From contig OY282374.1 of assembly GCA_958295815.1 (NCBI GenBank), positions 3,008,856-3,072,855 of the forward strand: a DNA stretch of 64,000 nt, given 5' to 3'. The stretch is from Candidatus Poribacteria bacterium. GTDB lineage: Bacteria > Poribacteria > WGA-4E > WGA-3G. A program made the translations under genes and the position numbers. Under the pieces are notes generated by a model. That model worked only from the letters and a program-made list of their open reading frames with translations. It was not told the origin of the DNA and ran no database searches. Each line of letters starts with the position of its first letter. Position 1 is the stretch's first letter. Below, in pieces: positions 27,869-37,940 of the stretch.

Positions 27869-28054
27869 TTGGCAAGTAAATCATGGATTGCAAAACAAGC
27901 AAGAACTCCACGGTTCCGAACCCGACGGTACAGCCGTTGTAAAAGTTGCGGCAGATCCCGTGGGTTTCTTCGAAAATTTGAATTGTGTCGTATCTGTTTT
28001 CGCCTTTTCGCCCGCGCAGGAAAAATACCTGGCGTCCGAAAGGCAAGTTGGTAG
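27869..28054 (+). CDS. rpsZ: 30S ribosomal protein S14, zinc-binding type
   Basis: 61 residues from a TTG at 27869 (AAAGGAG upstream). Four cysteines C24, C27, C40 and C43 form the zinc site (CKSCGR, CRIC). Type Z S14 is the zinc-containing form; together with the Cys-bearing S4 and L36 here it suggests a zinc-replete ribosome. Confidence 0.96.
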   Translation: MASKSWIAKQARTPRFRTRRYSRCKSCGRSRGFLRKFELCRICFRLFARAGKIPGVRKASW

Positions 28055-28140
28055 AGAACTCAACCCGTCTGCACCATAGATGCAAAACAACAAGTGGCGC
28101 AGCGGTTATTGAAAATGAGAAGAAATAAGGAGAATCTTTC

Positions 28141-28542
28141 ATGTCGATGACCGATCCGATTGCTGATATGCTAACACGTATCCGCAATGCCAATATGGCA
28201 GGACATGAACGCGTTGAAATCCCCTCTTCAGGAGTCAAACTTGAAATCGCACGTATCTTGTCGGAAGAAGGTTTCGTACGAAACTATCGCTTGATTGAGG
28301 ATAGAAAGCAGGGGATTTTAAGAATTTACTTGAAATACGGAAATACAAAAAAAGAGAAGGTCATCACGAATCTCAGACGTATCAGCAAACCAGGTAGACG
28401 TGTTTACGCAAAATCCGATGGTCTGCCACGGGTTTTCGGGGGACTCGGTATCGCTATTTTGTCAACATCCAGCGGACTGAAGACCATTCCAGAATGCCGA
28501 AAAGAAAAAATCGGAGGCGAAGTCCTCTGCTACGTTTGGTAA
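28141..28542 (+). CDS. rpsH: 30S ribosomal protein S8
   Basis: 133 residues. [38 protein letters not shown] and the closing GGEVLCYVW are typical. AAGGAG precedes the ATG. S8 represses the spc operon in E. coli. Confidence 0.98.
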   Translation: MSMTDPIADMLTRIRNANMAGHERVEIPSSGVKLEIARILSEEGFVRNYRLIEDRKQGILRIYLKYGNTKKEKVITNLRRISKPGRRVYAKSDGLPRVFGGLGIAILSTSSGLKTIPECRKEKIGGEVLCYVW

Positions 28543-28580
28543 GATTTTTCGATGCCTCTCAGTGAATTGGGAGAGATAGC

Positions 28581-29147
28581 ATGTCACGTATTGGACTCAA
28601 ACCGATTCCGGTCCCAGATAAGGTCCAGATCGCTTTAGATAAAAGCAATGTTCAAGTTGAAGGACCCAAAGGCAGCCTCAATTGGGAACTGCCTGATGGA
28701 ATTGATGCGACACTTGATGAAAATTTCCTAACTGTCCAAAGGAAAAGTGAACTCAAACAGTACAAGGCTTTGCATGGATTGGCACGGAGTCTCATCGCTA
28801 ATATGGTCGCGGGCGTTTCTGAGGGATTTGAAAAAAGACTTCGAGTCGTCGGTACAGGGTACCGTGCTGAAGTCAATCGTGAGAACAATTTAGTTCTTGA
28901 TGTCGGATATTCACACTCTGTTACTTTCACCCCACCTGACGGGATAACACTCAGCGTTGAGGCCTCCGAAAATATTGATGGACAAGCCCATACACCTATT
29001 ATTGTCACTGGTATTGACAAGCAATTGGTTGGGCAAGTGGCGGCTTCGATTCGTCAAATCAAGAAGCCTGAGACCTATAAACCTTGTAAAGGTATCCGTT
29101 ACGATGGTGAGCGCGTCCGAGATAAAGAAGGAAAAGTTGCTGGCTAA
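28581..29147 (+). CDS. rplF: 50S ribosomal protein L6
   Basis: 188 residues. SRIGLKPIPVPDKV, VEGPKGSL, RSLIANMVAGVSEGFEKRL, GTGYRAEV and the end KPCKGIRYDGERVRDKEGK are typical; two L6 repeats present. Confidence 0.98.
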   Translation: MSRIGLKPIPVPDKVQIALDKSNVQVEGPKGSLNWELPDGIDATLDENFLTVQRKSELKQYKALHGLARSLIANMVAGVSEGFEKRLRVVGTGYRAEVNRENNLVLDVGYSHSVTFTPPDGITLSVEASENIDGQAHTPIIVTGIDKQLVGQVAASIRQIKKPETYKPCKGIRYDGERVRDKEGKVAG

Positions 29148-29229
29148 TGCTGTTATACCTTGCGCGCTGTAGGGTGAAATTTTCAAGCCTTATGAAATTG
29201 AAGCGCGCCTATCGTGGTAAGGAGACACC

Positions 29230-29598
29230 TTGACACTTATAAAAAAGAAACGGATGGGTCATTTACGCCGCCGGAAACGTATCCGCCAGAAAATTAACGG
29301 CACCGGGGACAGACCCAGAATCTCTGTTTTTCGAAGTTTAAAACATATATATGCGCAACTCATTAATGATGAACTTGGCGTAACGATTGCTGAAGCGTCC
29401 ACTTTGTCACCAGAATTGAAGGAAACAGTCTCAAACGGTGGGAATATAGAAGCTGCACAACGGGTTGGCGCGCTTCTCGCACAAAAAGCCAAGCAACACG
29501 AGGTTCAGGTCGCTATCTTTGACCGGGGCGGACACCTCTACCACGGGCGCATAAAAGCTCTCGCAGAAGCCGCGAGGGAAGAGGGACTGAAGTTCTAA
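29230..29598 (+). CDS. rplR: 50S ribosomal protein L18
   Basis: 122 residues from a TTG at 29230 behind [42 protein letters not shown] and [24 protein letters not shown] are typical 5S rRNA-binding blocks. Confidence 0.97.
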   Translation: MTLIKKKRMGHLRRRKRIRQKINGTGDRPRISVFRSLKHIYAQLINDELGVTIAEASTLSPELKETVSNGGNIEAAQRVGALLAQKAKQHEVQVAIFDRGGHLYHGRIKALAEAAREEGLKF

Positions 29599-29677
29599 CT
29601 GTCCCCAACCCAGATTCTGTTGCCCAACGGCTGAAGCACCTACGGGAAACAGAACCGACACTGGATAGGAGTTTTTT

Positions 29678-30190
29678 TTGCTGAAAGAAAAAATCAATCC
29701 TGACGATTTTGAATTCGAGGAACACATGATTGCAATCAATCGTGTCATGCGAGTTGGTAAAGGGCGGCGAACCCCCAGTTTCAACTCACTTACGGTTGTT
29801 GGTAATCGGGACGGTATCGTTGGTATCGGGTTCGGCAGTGCAAGTGAAGTGCCCGGAGCACTTCGAAAAAGTTTCGCTGATGCCCGAAAAAATCTAGTTC
29901 GGGTGCCGATTACCAATGGAACACTCCCGCATGAAGTTGTCAGCGTATTCAAATCCGCTAAAGTTTTGCTAAAACCGGCGAGTCCCGGAACAGGTATCAT
30001 TGCTGGACCCGCAACGCGTGCTATTTTGGAATTCGCAGGCGTACGCGATGCTCTAACAAAATGCCTCTCCTCTCGGAATATGAAAAATATCGCCGAAGCT
30101 ACTATGTTAGGGTTGAAGCAACTTAAGGATGTTAATGAAGTAGCGAGGCTACGAGATCTCTCGGTTGAAGAGCTACTGAAGAAACGCTAA
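29678..30190 (+). CDS. rpsE: 30S ribosomal protein S5
   Basis: 170 residues from a TTG at 29678, with TAGGAG upstream. The loop INRVMRVGKGRRTPSFNSL, TVVGNRDGIVGIGFG and VLLKPASPGTGIIAGPATRAILE are S5 hallmarks. The loop near E. coli residues 22-28, which touches spectinomycin, differs (MRVGKGRR rather than SKTVKGGR). rpmD, usually next, is missing; 214 structured but gene-free bases follow. Confidence 0.97.
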   Translation: MLKEKINPDDFEFEEHMIAINRVMRVGKGRRTPSFNSLTVVGNRDGIVGIGFGSASEVPGALRKSFADARKNLVRVPITNGTLPHEVVSVFKSAKVLLKPASPGTGIIAGPATRAILEFAGVRDALTKCLSSRNMKNIAEATMLGLKQLKDVNEVARLRDLSVEELLKKR

Positions 30191-30404
30191 ACCAATCTCA
30201 TAAGCACAGTCTTGTAATGTTAGAGTCCTCCCGATTTGGTTTCCAGACAATGCTTGTGAGATAGTTTGTGGTTTTGACAAAAACACACGGAAAGGCAGTA
30301 AAATACTGCACTTCGGAATATTTTTGTCTTGTGGATCCAGCTATAAATAAAAGCGTGGCTGTCCGCTGCGCAAACTTTACCTATAACGAACGGAGTAAAT
30401 CCTG
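30191..30404 (+). promoter_or_regulatory. Structured gene-free stretch between rpsE and rplO
   Basis: TCTCATAAGCA (about 30197-30207) can pair with TGCTTGTGAGA (30252-30262) and AACCAA with TTGGTT. TTGACA (30274-30279) and TAAAAT (30299-30304) stand 19 bases apart, a weak internal promoter, and GCAGTA-AAA-TACTGC is a palindrome at the -10. No L30 coding sequence is readable in any frame. Confidence 0.5.
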
Positions 30405-30881
30405 ATGAAACTCAACGAATTGAAGCCCGCACCTGGCTCGACCCGCTCTCGAAAACGGGTTGGTAGAGGGAACGCTTCGGGACACGGTGGTACTTGCGGA
30501 CGAGGGCACAAAGGGCAAAAGTCCCGATCGGGTAGTTCAATTCCAGCATGGTTTGAAGGCGGCCAGATGCCGCTCGTGCGACGACTTCCCAAGCGAGGAC
30601 CGCGACGGACTGGCCATAAACGATTTGAATATGATGTTATCAATGTCGAAAGACTCAACATATTCGAGGATGACGCCGTTGTAAGTCCAGAAGCACTTCG
30701 CGATGCTGGCATAATTAAACGCAAGAATGCTCTGATAAAAGTACTCGGCGATGGTGAACTCGAAAAACAGTTGAAAGTCCAAGCCCATCGCTTCTCAAAA
30801 GCTGCTATCGAAAAGATTGAATCCAAAGGCGGAACAGCCGAGGTTCTCGGGCGGCATGCAAACACTGGGGACGCTGCTTAA
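30405..30881 (+). CDS. rplO: 50S ribosomal protein L15
   Basis: 158 residues. MKLNELKPAPGSTRSRKRVG, GRGNASGHGGTCGRGHKGQKSR and the GGQMPLVRRLPKRG block are typical, with the longer C-terminal domain ending in VKAHRFSKAAIEKIESKGG-type sequence. A 30-base gap to secY. Confidence 0.98.
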   Translation: MKLNELKPAPGSTRSRKRVGRGNASGHGGTCGRGHKGQKSRSGSSIPAWFEGGQMPLVRRLPKRGPRRTGHKRFEYDVINVERLNIFEDDAVVSPEALRDAGIIKRKNALIKVLGDGELEKQLKVQAHRFSKAAIEKIESKGGTAEVLGRHANTGDAA

Positions 30882-30911
30882 GATTTTGCATGTCAGGAGG
30901 AAAAAAAATAA

Positions 30912-32243
30912 GTGATTAAGGCATTTCAGAACGCTTTTAAAATTCCCGAATTGCGGAAACGCATCATTTCTACAGCCTTACTCTTGATTGTTTATCGCCT
31001 TGGGGCTCACATTACACTTCCGGGTATTGACGACCAGGCACTTGAAGCTTTCTTTCAACAACTCATGGAGCGCGGCGGTAACGTTATTGGGTTCATCGAC
31101 CTATTTTCCGGCGGTGCCTTTAGTCAGATGACTATTTTCGCGCTCGGAATACAACCGTATATTAGTGCCTCAATCATTATGCAACTTCTTGCTGTCATCG
31201 TGCCTTCCTTGGAGAAACTCTCCAGAGAACCGGATGGTAGAAAGAAGATTACACAATATACCCGATACGGAACTGTTATACTTAGTATCATTCAGGGTAT
31301 AACAATTAGCATCGTCCTACGGAATCCGGAAAATATAACCGGACAAGCGGGCGAGATTGTGAGAGACCCTAATCTTTGGTGGCATTGCCTCGTCGTCTTG
31401 ACGCTTACAGCTGGCACATCATTTGTCATGTGGCTCGGTGAACAGATTACTGAGCGCGGCATTGGGCAGGGCATCTCGCTAATTATTACAGTCGGAATTA
31501 TCGCAGGGTTACCCGGCGGTGTCACTACCGTTTTCAACAATCTCGTGACGAGACCAGAGTTCGGAATTCTACAACTCGCTCTTTTAGTCGCTCTTGTTGT
31601 TGTTGCCGTTATGGGAACCGTATTCATCACGCTCTCTGTCCGGAGAATCCCTGTCCAATATGGAAGACAGATTCGTGGACGTAGAGTCATTGGCGGGCAA
31701 TCAACGCACTTGCCGCTCCGTGTTAACGCTGCAGGTATGATTCCGATTATCTTTGCCGTCACCTTGATTCAGTTTCCACCAACGCTCCTCGGCTTTCTGC
31801 CGCGGGACTGGGGATGGGTAACAACTGCCAGAGCACTTATTGATCCAGGCACACCATTGTACCTTGGTCTTTACGCCTTATTGATTGTCGGTTTTACCTA
31901 TTTCTATACGGCTGTTCAAATTAACCCTGTTCAAATGGCAGAGGACTTGCAAAAGTACGGTGGGTTTATCCCAGGTATCCGAGCTGGAAAACAGACCGCA
32001 GATTACATCAATACTACGCTCACGCGAATCACGCTTCCAGGCGCACTCTTTCTCGCCGCTATTGCTGTGATTCCGATTATTATTACAAGCCAACTCAACG
32101 TCGGCAACATGGTTGAAGGTGCTTCTATCTTGATCGTTGTAGGTGTTGTCTTGGATACAATGTCACAAATCGAATCCTACTTGACCGTACGCCATTATGA
32201 GGGATTCCTAAAAGATCGAAAACTCAAGGGCAGACGGCGTTAA
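30912..32243 (+). CDS. secY: Protein translocase subunit SecY
   Basis: 443 residues from a GTG at 30912, with AGGAGG upstream. Ten membrane spans are readable, from [21 protein letters not shown] to [20 protein letters not shown]. The plug helix follows [33 protein letters not shown] loop ([20 protein letters not shown]) is the SecA/ribosome contact. With Ffh in this window it forms the membrane insertion route. adk, map and infA, often next, are not here. Confidence 0.98.
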   Translation: MIKAFQNAFKIPELRKRIISTALLLIVYRLGAHITLPGIDDQALEAFFQQLMERGGNVIGFIDLFSGGAFSQMTIFALGIQPYISASIIMQLLAVIVPSLEKLSREPDGRKKITQYTRYGTVILSIIQGITISIVLRNPENITGQAGEIVRDPNLWWHCLVVLTLTAGTSFVMWLGEQITERGIGQGISLIITVGIIAGLPGGVTTVFNNLVTRPEFGILQLALLVALVVVAVMGTVFITLSVRRIPVQYGRQIRGRRVIGGQSTHLPLRVNAAGMIPIIFAVTLIQFPPTLLGFLPRDWGWVTTARALIDPGTPLYLGLYALLIVGFTYFYTAVQINPVQMAEDLQKYGGFIPGIRAGKQTADYINTTLTRITLPGALFLAAIAVIPIIITSQLNVGNMVEGASILIVVGVVLDTMSQIESYLTVRHYEGFLKDRKLKGRRR

Positions 32244-32268
32244 GCCCTCTCAATGGGAAAGAATAATT

Positions 32269-32385
32269 ATGAAAGTCCGACCTTCTGTTAAAAAGATGTG
32301 TAACCGGTGTAAAATTATTAAGCGAAAAGGAGTTATCCACGTCATTTGTCCTTCAAACCCGAAGCACAAGCAACGGCAGGGATAA
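32269..32385 (+). CDS. rpmJ: 50S ribosomal protein L36
   Basis: 38 residues, the shortest gene in the window. It starts [20 protein letters not shown]; zinc ligands are C11, C14, C27 and H33. This is the zinc-binding (C+) form. It lies 25 bases after secY and just ahead of rpsM, the usual place. Confidence 0.96.
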   Translation: MKVRPSVKKMCNRCKIIKRKGVIHVICPSNPKHKQRQG

Positions 32386-32492
32386 TCCGCTTAAACTTTT
32401 TGGGACCCGTCCAATGCTACCAAAATGATCTGGCAACTGACAGCACGCAGTTAACCTTACGGATTTGGAGCACGGGCAAAAAGGAGAAAATC

Positions 32493-32885
32493 ATGGCAAG
32501 GATCGCAGGGGTGGATTTACCCCGAAACAAACGAGTAGATATCGCACTCACAGCAATTTACGGTATCGGTCGATACACCGCATCGCAAATCGTCAACGAC
32601 CTCGAAATTGATCCAGGAAAAAAAGTTGATAACCTTGCCGAAAACGAGGTCAGTCAACTCCGAGACAAGATTCTGGATTATAAAATCGAGGGTGACTTGC
32701 GGCGGGAAGTTGACCAGAATGTTAAACGCCTGATGGATATCAACAGTTATCGTGGCTTGCGGCACCGTCGACAGTTACCTGTCCGCGGTCAGCGTACAAA
32801 TACAAACGCTCGAACCCGTAAAGGAAAAGCACGAACGATTTCTGTCGGTAGAAAAGCCAAAGAAGTAGGACGCAAAGGCGGCTAA
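32493..32885 (+). CDS. rpsM: 30S ribosomal protein S13
   Basis: 130 residues from ATG 32493 behind [50 protein letters not shown] and [11 protein letters not shown] are typical. An upstream in-frame extension to 32346 overlaps rpmJ and is not used. S13 forms bridges to the 50S subunit. Confidence 0.98.
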   Translation: MARIAGVDLPRNKRVDIALTAIYGIGRYTASQIVNDLEIDPGKKVDNLAENEVSQLRDKILDYKIEGDLRREVDQNVKRLMDINSYRGLRHRRQLPVRGQRTNTNARTRKGKARTISVGRKAKEVGRKGG

Positions 32886-33012
32886 TGCGCATTGGTCGTC
32901 AATTAATTATAGGTTATCGATTGATGAGGTTCTTAACCTCGCTGTTGGCGCGAGAATCTCTTAACCGAAAACTGACGACTAGCAACTGAAACTAATAAAA
33001 AGGAGAACCGTT

Positions 33013-33384
33013 TTGCGTGGAAGAAGAAGAGAACGCAAGAATGTACCAGAGGGAGTAGCACATATACAGGCTACCTTCAACAATACAATTATTACCATCA
33101 CAGACTTAAACGGAAATACTATTGCTTGGGCAAATGCTGGTATGACCTTCACTGGGTCACGAAAGTCCACACCGTTTGCCGCACAGCAGACCGCAGAAGC
33201 ATGTGCACGCAGAGCAATGGATCACGGTATGAAACGCGTAGAAGTTAGAGTCAAAGGTCCCGGTTCCGGGCGCGAGTCCTCGATACGGGCACTCGCTGCA
33301 GCAGGACTTGACATTACATTAATGAAGGACGTGACTCCTATCCCCCACAACGGATGTCGTCCCCCTAAGAGACGACGGGTTTGA
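33013..33384 (+). CDS. rpsK: 30S ribosomal protein S11
   Basis: 123 residues from a TTG at 33013 behind [62 protein letters not shown] and [16 protein letters not shown] are all present. Confidence 0.97.
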   Translation: MRGRRRERKNVPEGVAHIQATFNNTIITITDLNGNTIAWANAGMTFTGSRKSTPFAAQQTAEACARRAMDHGMKRVEVRVKGPGSGRESSIRALAAAGLDITLMKDVTPIPHNGCRPPKRRRV

Positions 33385-33393
33385 GGAATACGA

Positions 33394-34029
33394 ATGAGCA
33401 GATATTTAGATTCAGTCTGTAAATTATGCCGACGGGAAGGCGAAAAGCTCTTTCTGAAGGGGCGTCGCTGCAACGGACCGAAATGTGCTTTTGAACGTCG
33501 CAGCTATCCACCCGGACAGCATGGGCAGACACCGCCACGACGCGGTCGCGAAAACAACTACCGCAGACAATTACGTGCCAAGCAAAAAGTAAAGCGCACC
33601 TATGGCGTTTTTGAGAAACAGTTTCGGAATTATTATTTCAGAGCTGCTCGCCAAAGCGGTATCGCTGGTGAGAACTTAGTTAGTTTCCTTGAACGTCGCC
33701 TTGACAACGTCGTTTACCGACTCGGATTCGCAACATCGCGAAATCAGGCGCGTCAACTCGTCAAGCATAACCACTTTACTGTTAATGGCAAACGGGTTAA
33801 CATTCCTTCCTATATAGTACAGGTCGGCGATGTTGTCGCACCACGCGAACGGAGTCGAAATCTCGCCGTTATTCTGGAAGCTTTAGAGTACTCACAGCAT
33901 CGCGGGGCACCTGAATGGCTTGATGTCGATCCAGAGAAAGCGGAAGGACGTGTTCAGGGACCACCTGTAGTAGAGCAGATCTCCACAGACCTTGAAACAC
34001 AACTCATCATTGAACTTTACTCCAGATAG
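33394..34029 (+). CDS. rpsD: 30S ribosomal protein S4, zinc-binding type
   Basis: 211 residues. The N-terminal CKLC and CNGPKC (C8-11 region and about C31-36) form a zinc site, as in C+ S4. S4 RNA-binding domain: LERRLDNVVYRLGFATSRNQARQ and VNGKRVNIPSY. S4 primes 30S assembly and represses the alpha operon. 233 gene-free bases follow before rpoA. Confidence 0.98.
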   Translation: MSRYLDSVCKLCRREGEKLFLKGRRCNGPKCAFERRSYPPGQHGQTPPRRGRENNYRRQLRAKQKVKRTYGVFEKQFRNYYFRAARQSGIAGENLVSFLERRLDNVVYRLGFATSRNQARQLVKHNHFTVNGKRVNIPSYIVQVGDVVAPRERSRNLAVILEALEYSQHRGAPEWLDVDPEKAEGRVQGPPVVEQISTDLETQLIIELYSR

Positions 34030-34262
34030 GCGCAACCGCCCATACCGTGTGTGTTATCAAAGGCTGAGTAACATAAGTAAGGACACGCTTACAGCGCAGC
34101 TACACCCAACAAGATACTCGCAAAGACTACAGCACACAAGGAACGCGGCGCATCTCCGAAAATATGCTACTGCCTAAAACTATGAGCCGAATACGTACAC
34201 GGCGTTTACTCAGCAGTTTGCACGCGTTCTAATATTAGTATTAATCCTATAGGAGGAAATCG

Positions 34263-35282
34263 ATGATAAGGTCCGAGCTCGTGATACCCGAGCGGCTGAA
34301 AACTGATATCGAATCTTTACAGCCGGATTATGCAAAGTACACCGCCGAGCCCTTTGAGCGCGGATTTGGAACAACTCTCGGCAACTCTTTACGCCGAGTC
34401 CTCCTTTCCTCAATCAAAGGTGCAGCAATTACGGCTGTTCAAATCGAACAAGTCAAGCACGAATATGACACGGTTCCTGGGGTACTCGAAGATGTTGTAC
34501 AAATAATTCTTAATCTCAAAGAGGTACGCCTAAGAATCGCTGACGACACCCCGATGACACTCACGCTGCATGCCGAAGGTTCAGGAACAGTTACTGCCGC
34601 TGACATTCGTCCGAATGCACAGGTTCAGATTATCAACCCCGACCAGCATATCGCTACGCTTGATGAGTGCGAAGGGTTGGATATGGCAATTCATGTACAA
34701 ACAGGACGTGGGTACTCTCTCGCCGAAGAACACAGACCAGTGAACCACCCAATCGGGTTGATTCCTGTGGACGCAAAATTTTCGCCTGTTGAGAAAGTTA
34801 ATTTCTGGGTAGAAGAAACTCGCGTTCGAGACACAACCAATTTTGACAAGCTCAACCTCGAAGTCTGGACTGATGCCACTATCACAGCGAAGGAAGCTGT
34901 TACGCGGGCAGCAGAAATTTTGTTACAACAGCTTGAACTCTTTACGGAATTCGACGAAAATTACGTCGAACCTGAGCCTGAAATTGATGAGGCGAAACTG
35001 CGACGCAACCGCTACTTAGCTAAACCCGTCGCAGAACTTGAACTCTCAGTTCGAGCCAGTAATTGTCTCGAAACTGCAAATATAAAAACCATCCGAGAAC
35101 TCGTCACAAAAGAGGAAAAGGATATGTTGGAGTACAAGAATTTCGGACGCACCTCGCTGAACGAAATTAAAGAACAACTCGCCAACATGGGACTTACCCT
35201 TGGAATGAATCTCGACGATATGGATGACGCGGACATCGACGAAGAAAATATGGCGCAAGAGCCCTTGCAACCACCCATGTAA
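34263..35282 (+). CDS. rpoA: RNA polymerase alpha subunit
   Basis: 339 residues behind AGGAGG. N-terminal domain: PFERGFGTTLGNSLRRVLLSS, dimerisation and assembly blocks, then a linker and the C-terminal domain ELSVRASNCLETANIKTIRELV with NFGRTSLNEIKEQLANMGL, which contacts UP elements and activators. The last 20 residues are acidic (DDMDDADIDEENM). Confidence 0.98.
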   Translation: MIRSELVIPERLKTDIESLQPDYAKYTAEPFERGFGTTLGNSLRRVLLSSIKGAAITAVQIEQVKHEYDTVPGVLEDVVQIILNLKEVRLRIADDTPMTLTLHAEGSGTVTAADIRPNAQVQIINPDQHIATLDECEGLDMAIHVQTGRGYSLAEEHRPVNHPIGLIPVDAKFSPVEKVNFWVEETRVRDTTNFDKLNLEVWTDATITAKEAVTRAAEILLQQLELFTEFDENYVEPEPEIDEAKLRRNRYLAKPVAELELSVRASNCLETANIKTIRELVTKEEKDMLEYKNFGRTSLNEIKEQLANMGLTLGMNLDDMDDADIDEENMAQEPLQPPM

Positions 35283-35315
35283 TTCTTCACGACAACGCTC
35301 ACATGGAGGAATACC

Positions 35316-35720
35316 ATGCGTCATAGAAAAAGCGGCAGGAAGCTCGGACGAACGAGTAGCCATCGAAAGGCTCTCTTTCGCAACCAAGCCACTGCACTAT
35401 TTGAGCACGAACAAATTCGGACAACACTCCCTAAGTGTAAAGAACTCCGTCGCGTGGCTGAAAGATTGATTACACTCGCGAAACGTGGGGATCTTCCCGC
35501 ACGCCGACGAGCCGCAAAAATGCTCTATGGAACCCGTCTGCATTACAAACCCAAAAGAGGAGAAGAAGCAAGCGGAATTGACAAACACGCAATCTTACGC
35601 AAACTCTTTGATGATATCGGACCACGCTATCAAGACCGCAGCGGCGGATATACCCGTATCATCCGCGGCGAACTCCGAAAAGGCGATGGCGCGCAGATGG
35701 GCTACATTCAACTCGTTTAA
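35316..35720 (+). CDS. rplQ: 50S ribosomal protein L17
   Basis: 134 residues. [44 protein letters not shown] and [19 protein letters not shown] are typical. GGAGG ahead of ATG. It ends the 20-kb ribosomal block. Confidence 0.98.
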   Translation: MRHRKSGRKLGRTSSHRKALFRNQATALFEHEQIRTTLPKCKELRRVAERLITLAKRGDLPARRRAAKMLYGTRLHYKPKRGEEASGIDKHAILRKLFDDIGPRYQDRSGGYTRIIRGELRKGDGAQMGYIQLV

Positions 35721-35747
35721 TAGTATTTATTAGCACAGCAAATAAAT

Positions 35748-35786
35748 AAACGGGTGGAGTTTCATCTCCACCCGTTTCTGTTTTAA
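35748..35786. terminator. Bidirectional terminator after rplQ
   Basis: AAACGGGTGGAG (35748-35759) pairs with CTCCACCCGTTT (35766-35777), loop TTTCAT, with T-rich flanks on both strands. It serves rplQ and the converging barrel gene. Confidence 0.9.
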
Positions 35787-35841
35787 TACTTCCTTCTCTC
35801 CGCTAACGAGGTATCCTAACCTCGCCAAACACTACACTAAC

Positions 35842-37122
35842 CTAAAACCTATACGCAGCCGACACAAACACCCGATGCGTTAACCGTTCCGTTGTCACCT
35901 CATTCTGGCTCTGCTGCCAACTACCGAGCATATAGGCGATATCAAATTTCAAGGAGTCCTCAAAGATTTTACCGACGCCGGCTGTCAAGAAGTCACGAGC
36001 ATTCTCAACCTCGGCATACGTAAACGGAATGGTGTCACGAAAATAACCGAGACGGATGTGTGTCCCGATAGCAGGCAACCGGTATTCCACACCGACCCGA
36101 GCCTGAAGGGTTGTATCATAAAACTCCTCAAAATAGTCCTGTGAGATGTCCGATGCTGGAATCGGATCATACCGCGTCTGGGTCCAGTCTGTGAGTTGCA
36201 CATCTCCAGCGAAAATTAACTGTTTGTTGAACAATTTCACAGCAATCCCGGCCCCCACTTCAAATGGACGCTCGATATCAAACGGTAGTGTACCACTTTC
36301 CGCATCCCTCGTTTCTTCTCCATCATCATAAACTGCCACAGTTGATTGATACCAGTGTTCATCAACCCCTAATTCTACCGGAGCCACTACATTTACACCG
36401 AGACTAACAGCATCTGTTAGATGTGCAAGAACCCCAATTCTGCCGCCGACACCTGAATACTCTCGATCAATCTCATCGTCGTATCGAAAACGTGCTAAAT
36501 CGCTGTCTATACCCACGATGTCAGTAGCTGTTGTATCCAATTGATTAAGGCTACGTCCGTGCCAGAAGTCCAACGAACCGCCAAGCAGAATTTGCTTTGT
36601 GATGTATACACTCGTACCGAAACTCCAGATCCCAATACCACCGGTATTCACATTGGTTTCGTCGACAGCAAGCCCACTGAATTCAGTGCCTGCACTCGGA
36701 TCAATACCTTGAATCGCAGTCTGGTAATCGAAGTTTTGCGGACGATTGTAACCGAAAGCGATTGCAAACCCTCCCTGTCTCGTGTGAAACGGGTATACAA
36801 ATCCAATAGAATTCAGACGCATCTGCGAACGGCTGGTTCCGGTTGCTACATCGCCAGCAAAATAGGAGTCGGCAGCTGCTCTGTTGTGAGACAAACTGGT
36901 AAACATCTCAAACTTTTGGATCTGTGCCATCCCTGCCGGATTCCAATAGAGCGCGGTAAAATCATCAGCGAGTCCAAGTGAGGCACCACCCATACCCATG
37001 GTCCGCGCACCAACGCCAAACGTATTCCCGATTGCCATTTCTTCTATTTGTGCCGTGCCAGCGGTCACAAGAAAAGTTGTGGCGAACAGGGAAATAAATG
37101 TTATATACACTACTCGTTTCAT
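35842..37122 (-). CDS. PorV/UPF0164-like outer membrane beta-barrel protein
   Basis: 426 residues. Signal peptide 1-24 (ending TAGTAQ). The mature start NTFGVGARTMGMGGASLGLADDFTALYWNPAGM is typical of FadL-related PorV/PorQ and UPF0164 barrels. Strands alternate through to a C-terminal aromatic YRF, the outer-membrane insertion signal. PorV acts in type IX secretion in Bacteroidota; here no other such gene is seen, so a transport or scaffold role is open. A diderm envelope follows from this gene. Confidence 0.85.
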   Translation of the reverse strand: MKRVVYITFISLFATTFLVTAGTAQIEEMAIGNTFGVGARTMGMGGASLGLADDFTALYWNPAGMAQIQKFEMFTSLSHNRAAADSYFAGDVATGTSRSQMRLNSIGFVYPFHTRQGGFAIAFGYNRPQNFDYQTAIQGIDPSAGTEFSGLAVDETNVNTGGIGIWSFGTSVYITKQILLGGSLDFWHGRSLNQLDTTATDIVGIDSDLARFRYDDEIDREYSGVGGRIGVLAHLTDAVSLGVNVVAPVELGVDEHWYQSTVAVYDDGEETRDAESGTLPFDIERPFEVGAGIAVKLFNKQLIFAGDVQLTDWTQTRYDPIPASDISQDYFEEFYDTTLQARVGVEYRLPAIGTHIRLGYFRDTIPFTYAEVENARDFLTAGVGKIFEDSLKFDIAYMLGSWQQSQNEVTTERLTHRVFVSAAYRF

Positions 37123-37193
37123 TGATCCAATTCCTCCATTATCTTATTTCTAGGAAAGATTTGTAACCCCGAATCCCCCGAATCCTCTCATCA

Positions 37194-37808
37194 CTAATTC
37201 TCATTCCTATTTCTTGTGCGTCGCTGCGGTCGTTCCGATCTTGTCTTGGGGGTAGTTACACTTCGCGTATTCCGTGACCGTCGATTTTCACTGCGCCAAC
37301 TGCCTCTATTATTATAGGTGCGCAGTGAGAGCGGGGTATACTGACTTCCACCCCGATAACGCCTATAGACATTCGTGTAAGGATAGTAACCTCGATAATA
37401 TCCATAATATGGATAGTAGCTTCGATAGTATCTGTACGGGGCGTAGTATCCATAAAACCACGGGTTGGGATAATACAATACCGGGGAATAGGCATAATAC
37501 GAATACGGCATGTAGGGTCCCCAGTTGCTATTGTACCGGTGAGGGGAGACATACCTCTTGCTCTTGCGATAGGTAGGTTTCCGTCGTCCGTAATAGCCTT
37601 CCGAATCCTCAGCGTCAGCGTCGTGTTCTTCTAACTCCGATTCTTCCGATTTTGCTTTGGAGGAGTGCTCCATTTCCTCATCCTCCAAAACCTTATGGTA
37701 CCTCTGATTAAAGTCTGAAGACGCGTAGTAGCCCAGTTGCGTATAACACCCAGTAAATCCCACCGCTGCCAGAAGCAACAGGAGCGCGAAAGTTAATTGC
37801 AACTTCAT
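37194..37808 (-). CDS. Tyr/Arg-rich lipoprotein
   Basis: 204 residues. Lipoprotein signal with AVGFTGC (lipid Cys21). An acidic segment (EEMEHSSKAKSEESELEEHD) is followed by a Tyr-rich region of over 60 residues with repeats of YYGYY/YRYYRSYYPYY, and then an Arg/Ser/Asn-rich end. The Tyr-rich part has about 40% Tyr. Such sequences are seen in adhesive or cross-linked proteins and in some amyloid-like surface proteins; no family can be named. Upstream of the PorV-like gene on the same strand by 71 bases, so they may be coexpressed. Confidence 0.75.
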   Translation of the reverse strand: MKLQLTFALLLLLAAVGFTGCYTQLGYYASSDFNQRYHKVLEDEEMEHSSKAKSEESELEEHDADAEDSEGYYGRRKPTYRKSKRYVSPHRYNSNWGPYMPYSYYAYSPVLYYPNPWFYGYYAPYRYYRSYYPYYGYYRGYYPYTNVYRRYRGGSQYTPLSLRTYNNRGSWRSENRRSRNTRSVTTPKTRSERPQRRTRNRNEN

Positions 37809-37940
37809 ATCTCTTTCTCCTTTGGGTTATCCAAGAGTCTTGGCTATTATAACATATTATACGAGAAATCCTTAAAAAAAGTTTACATCTACCTCTAATC
37901 AATCAGCGCATTTGTAGTCAATTGTTGAAATATTTTCCTC

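Noticed and set aside
30191..30404. Hidden rpmD (L30)
   Set aside because: All three plus frames have early stops and none shows L30 sequence.
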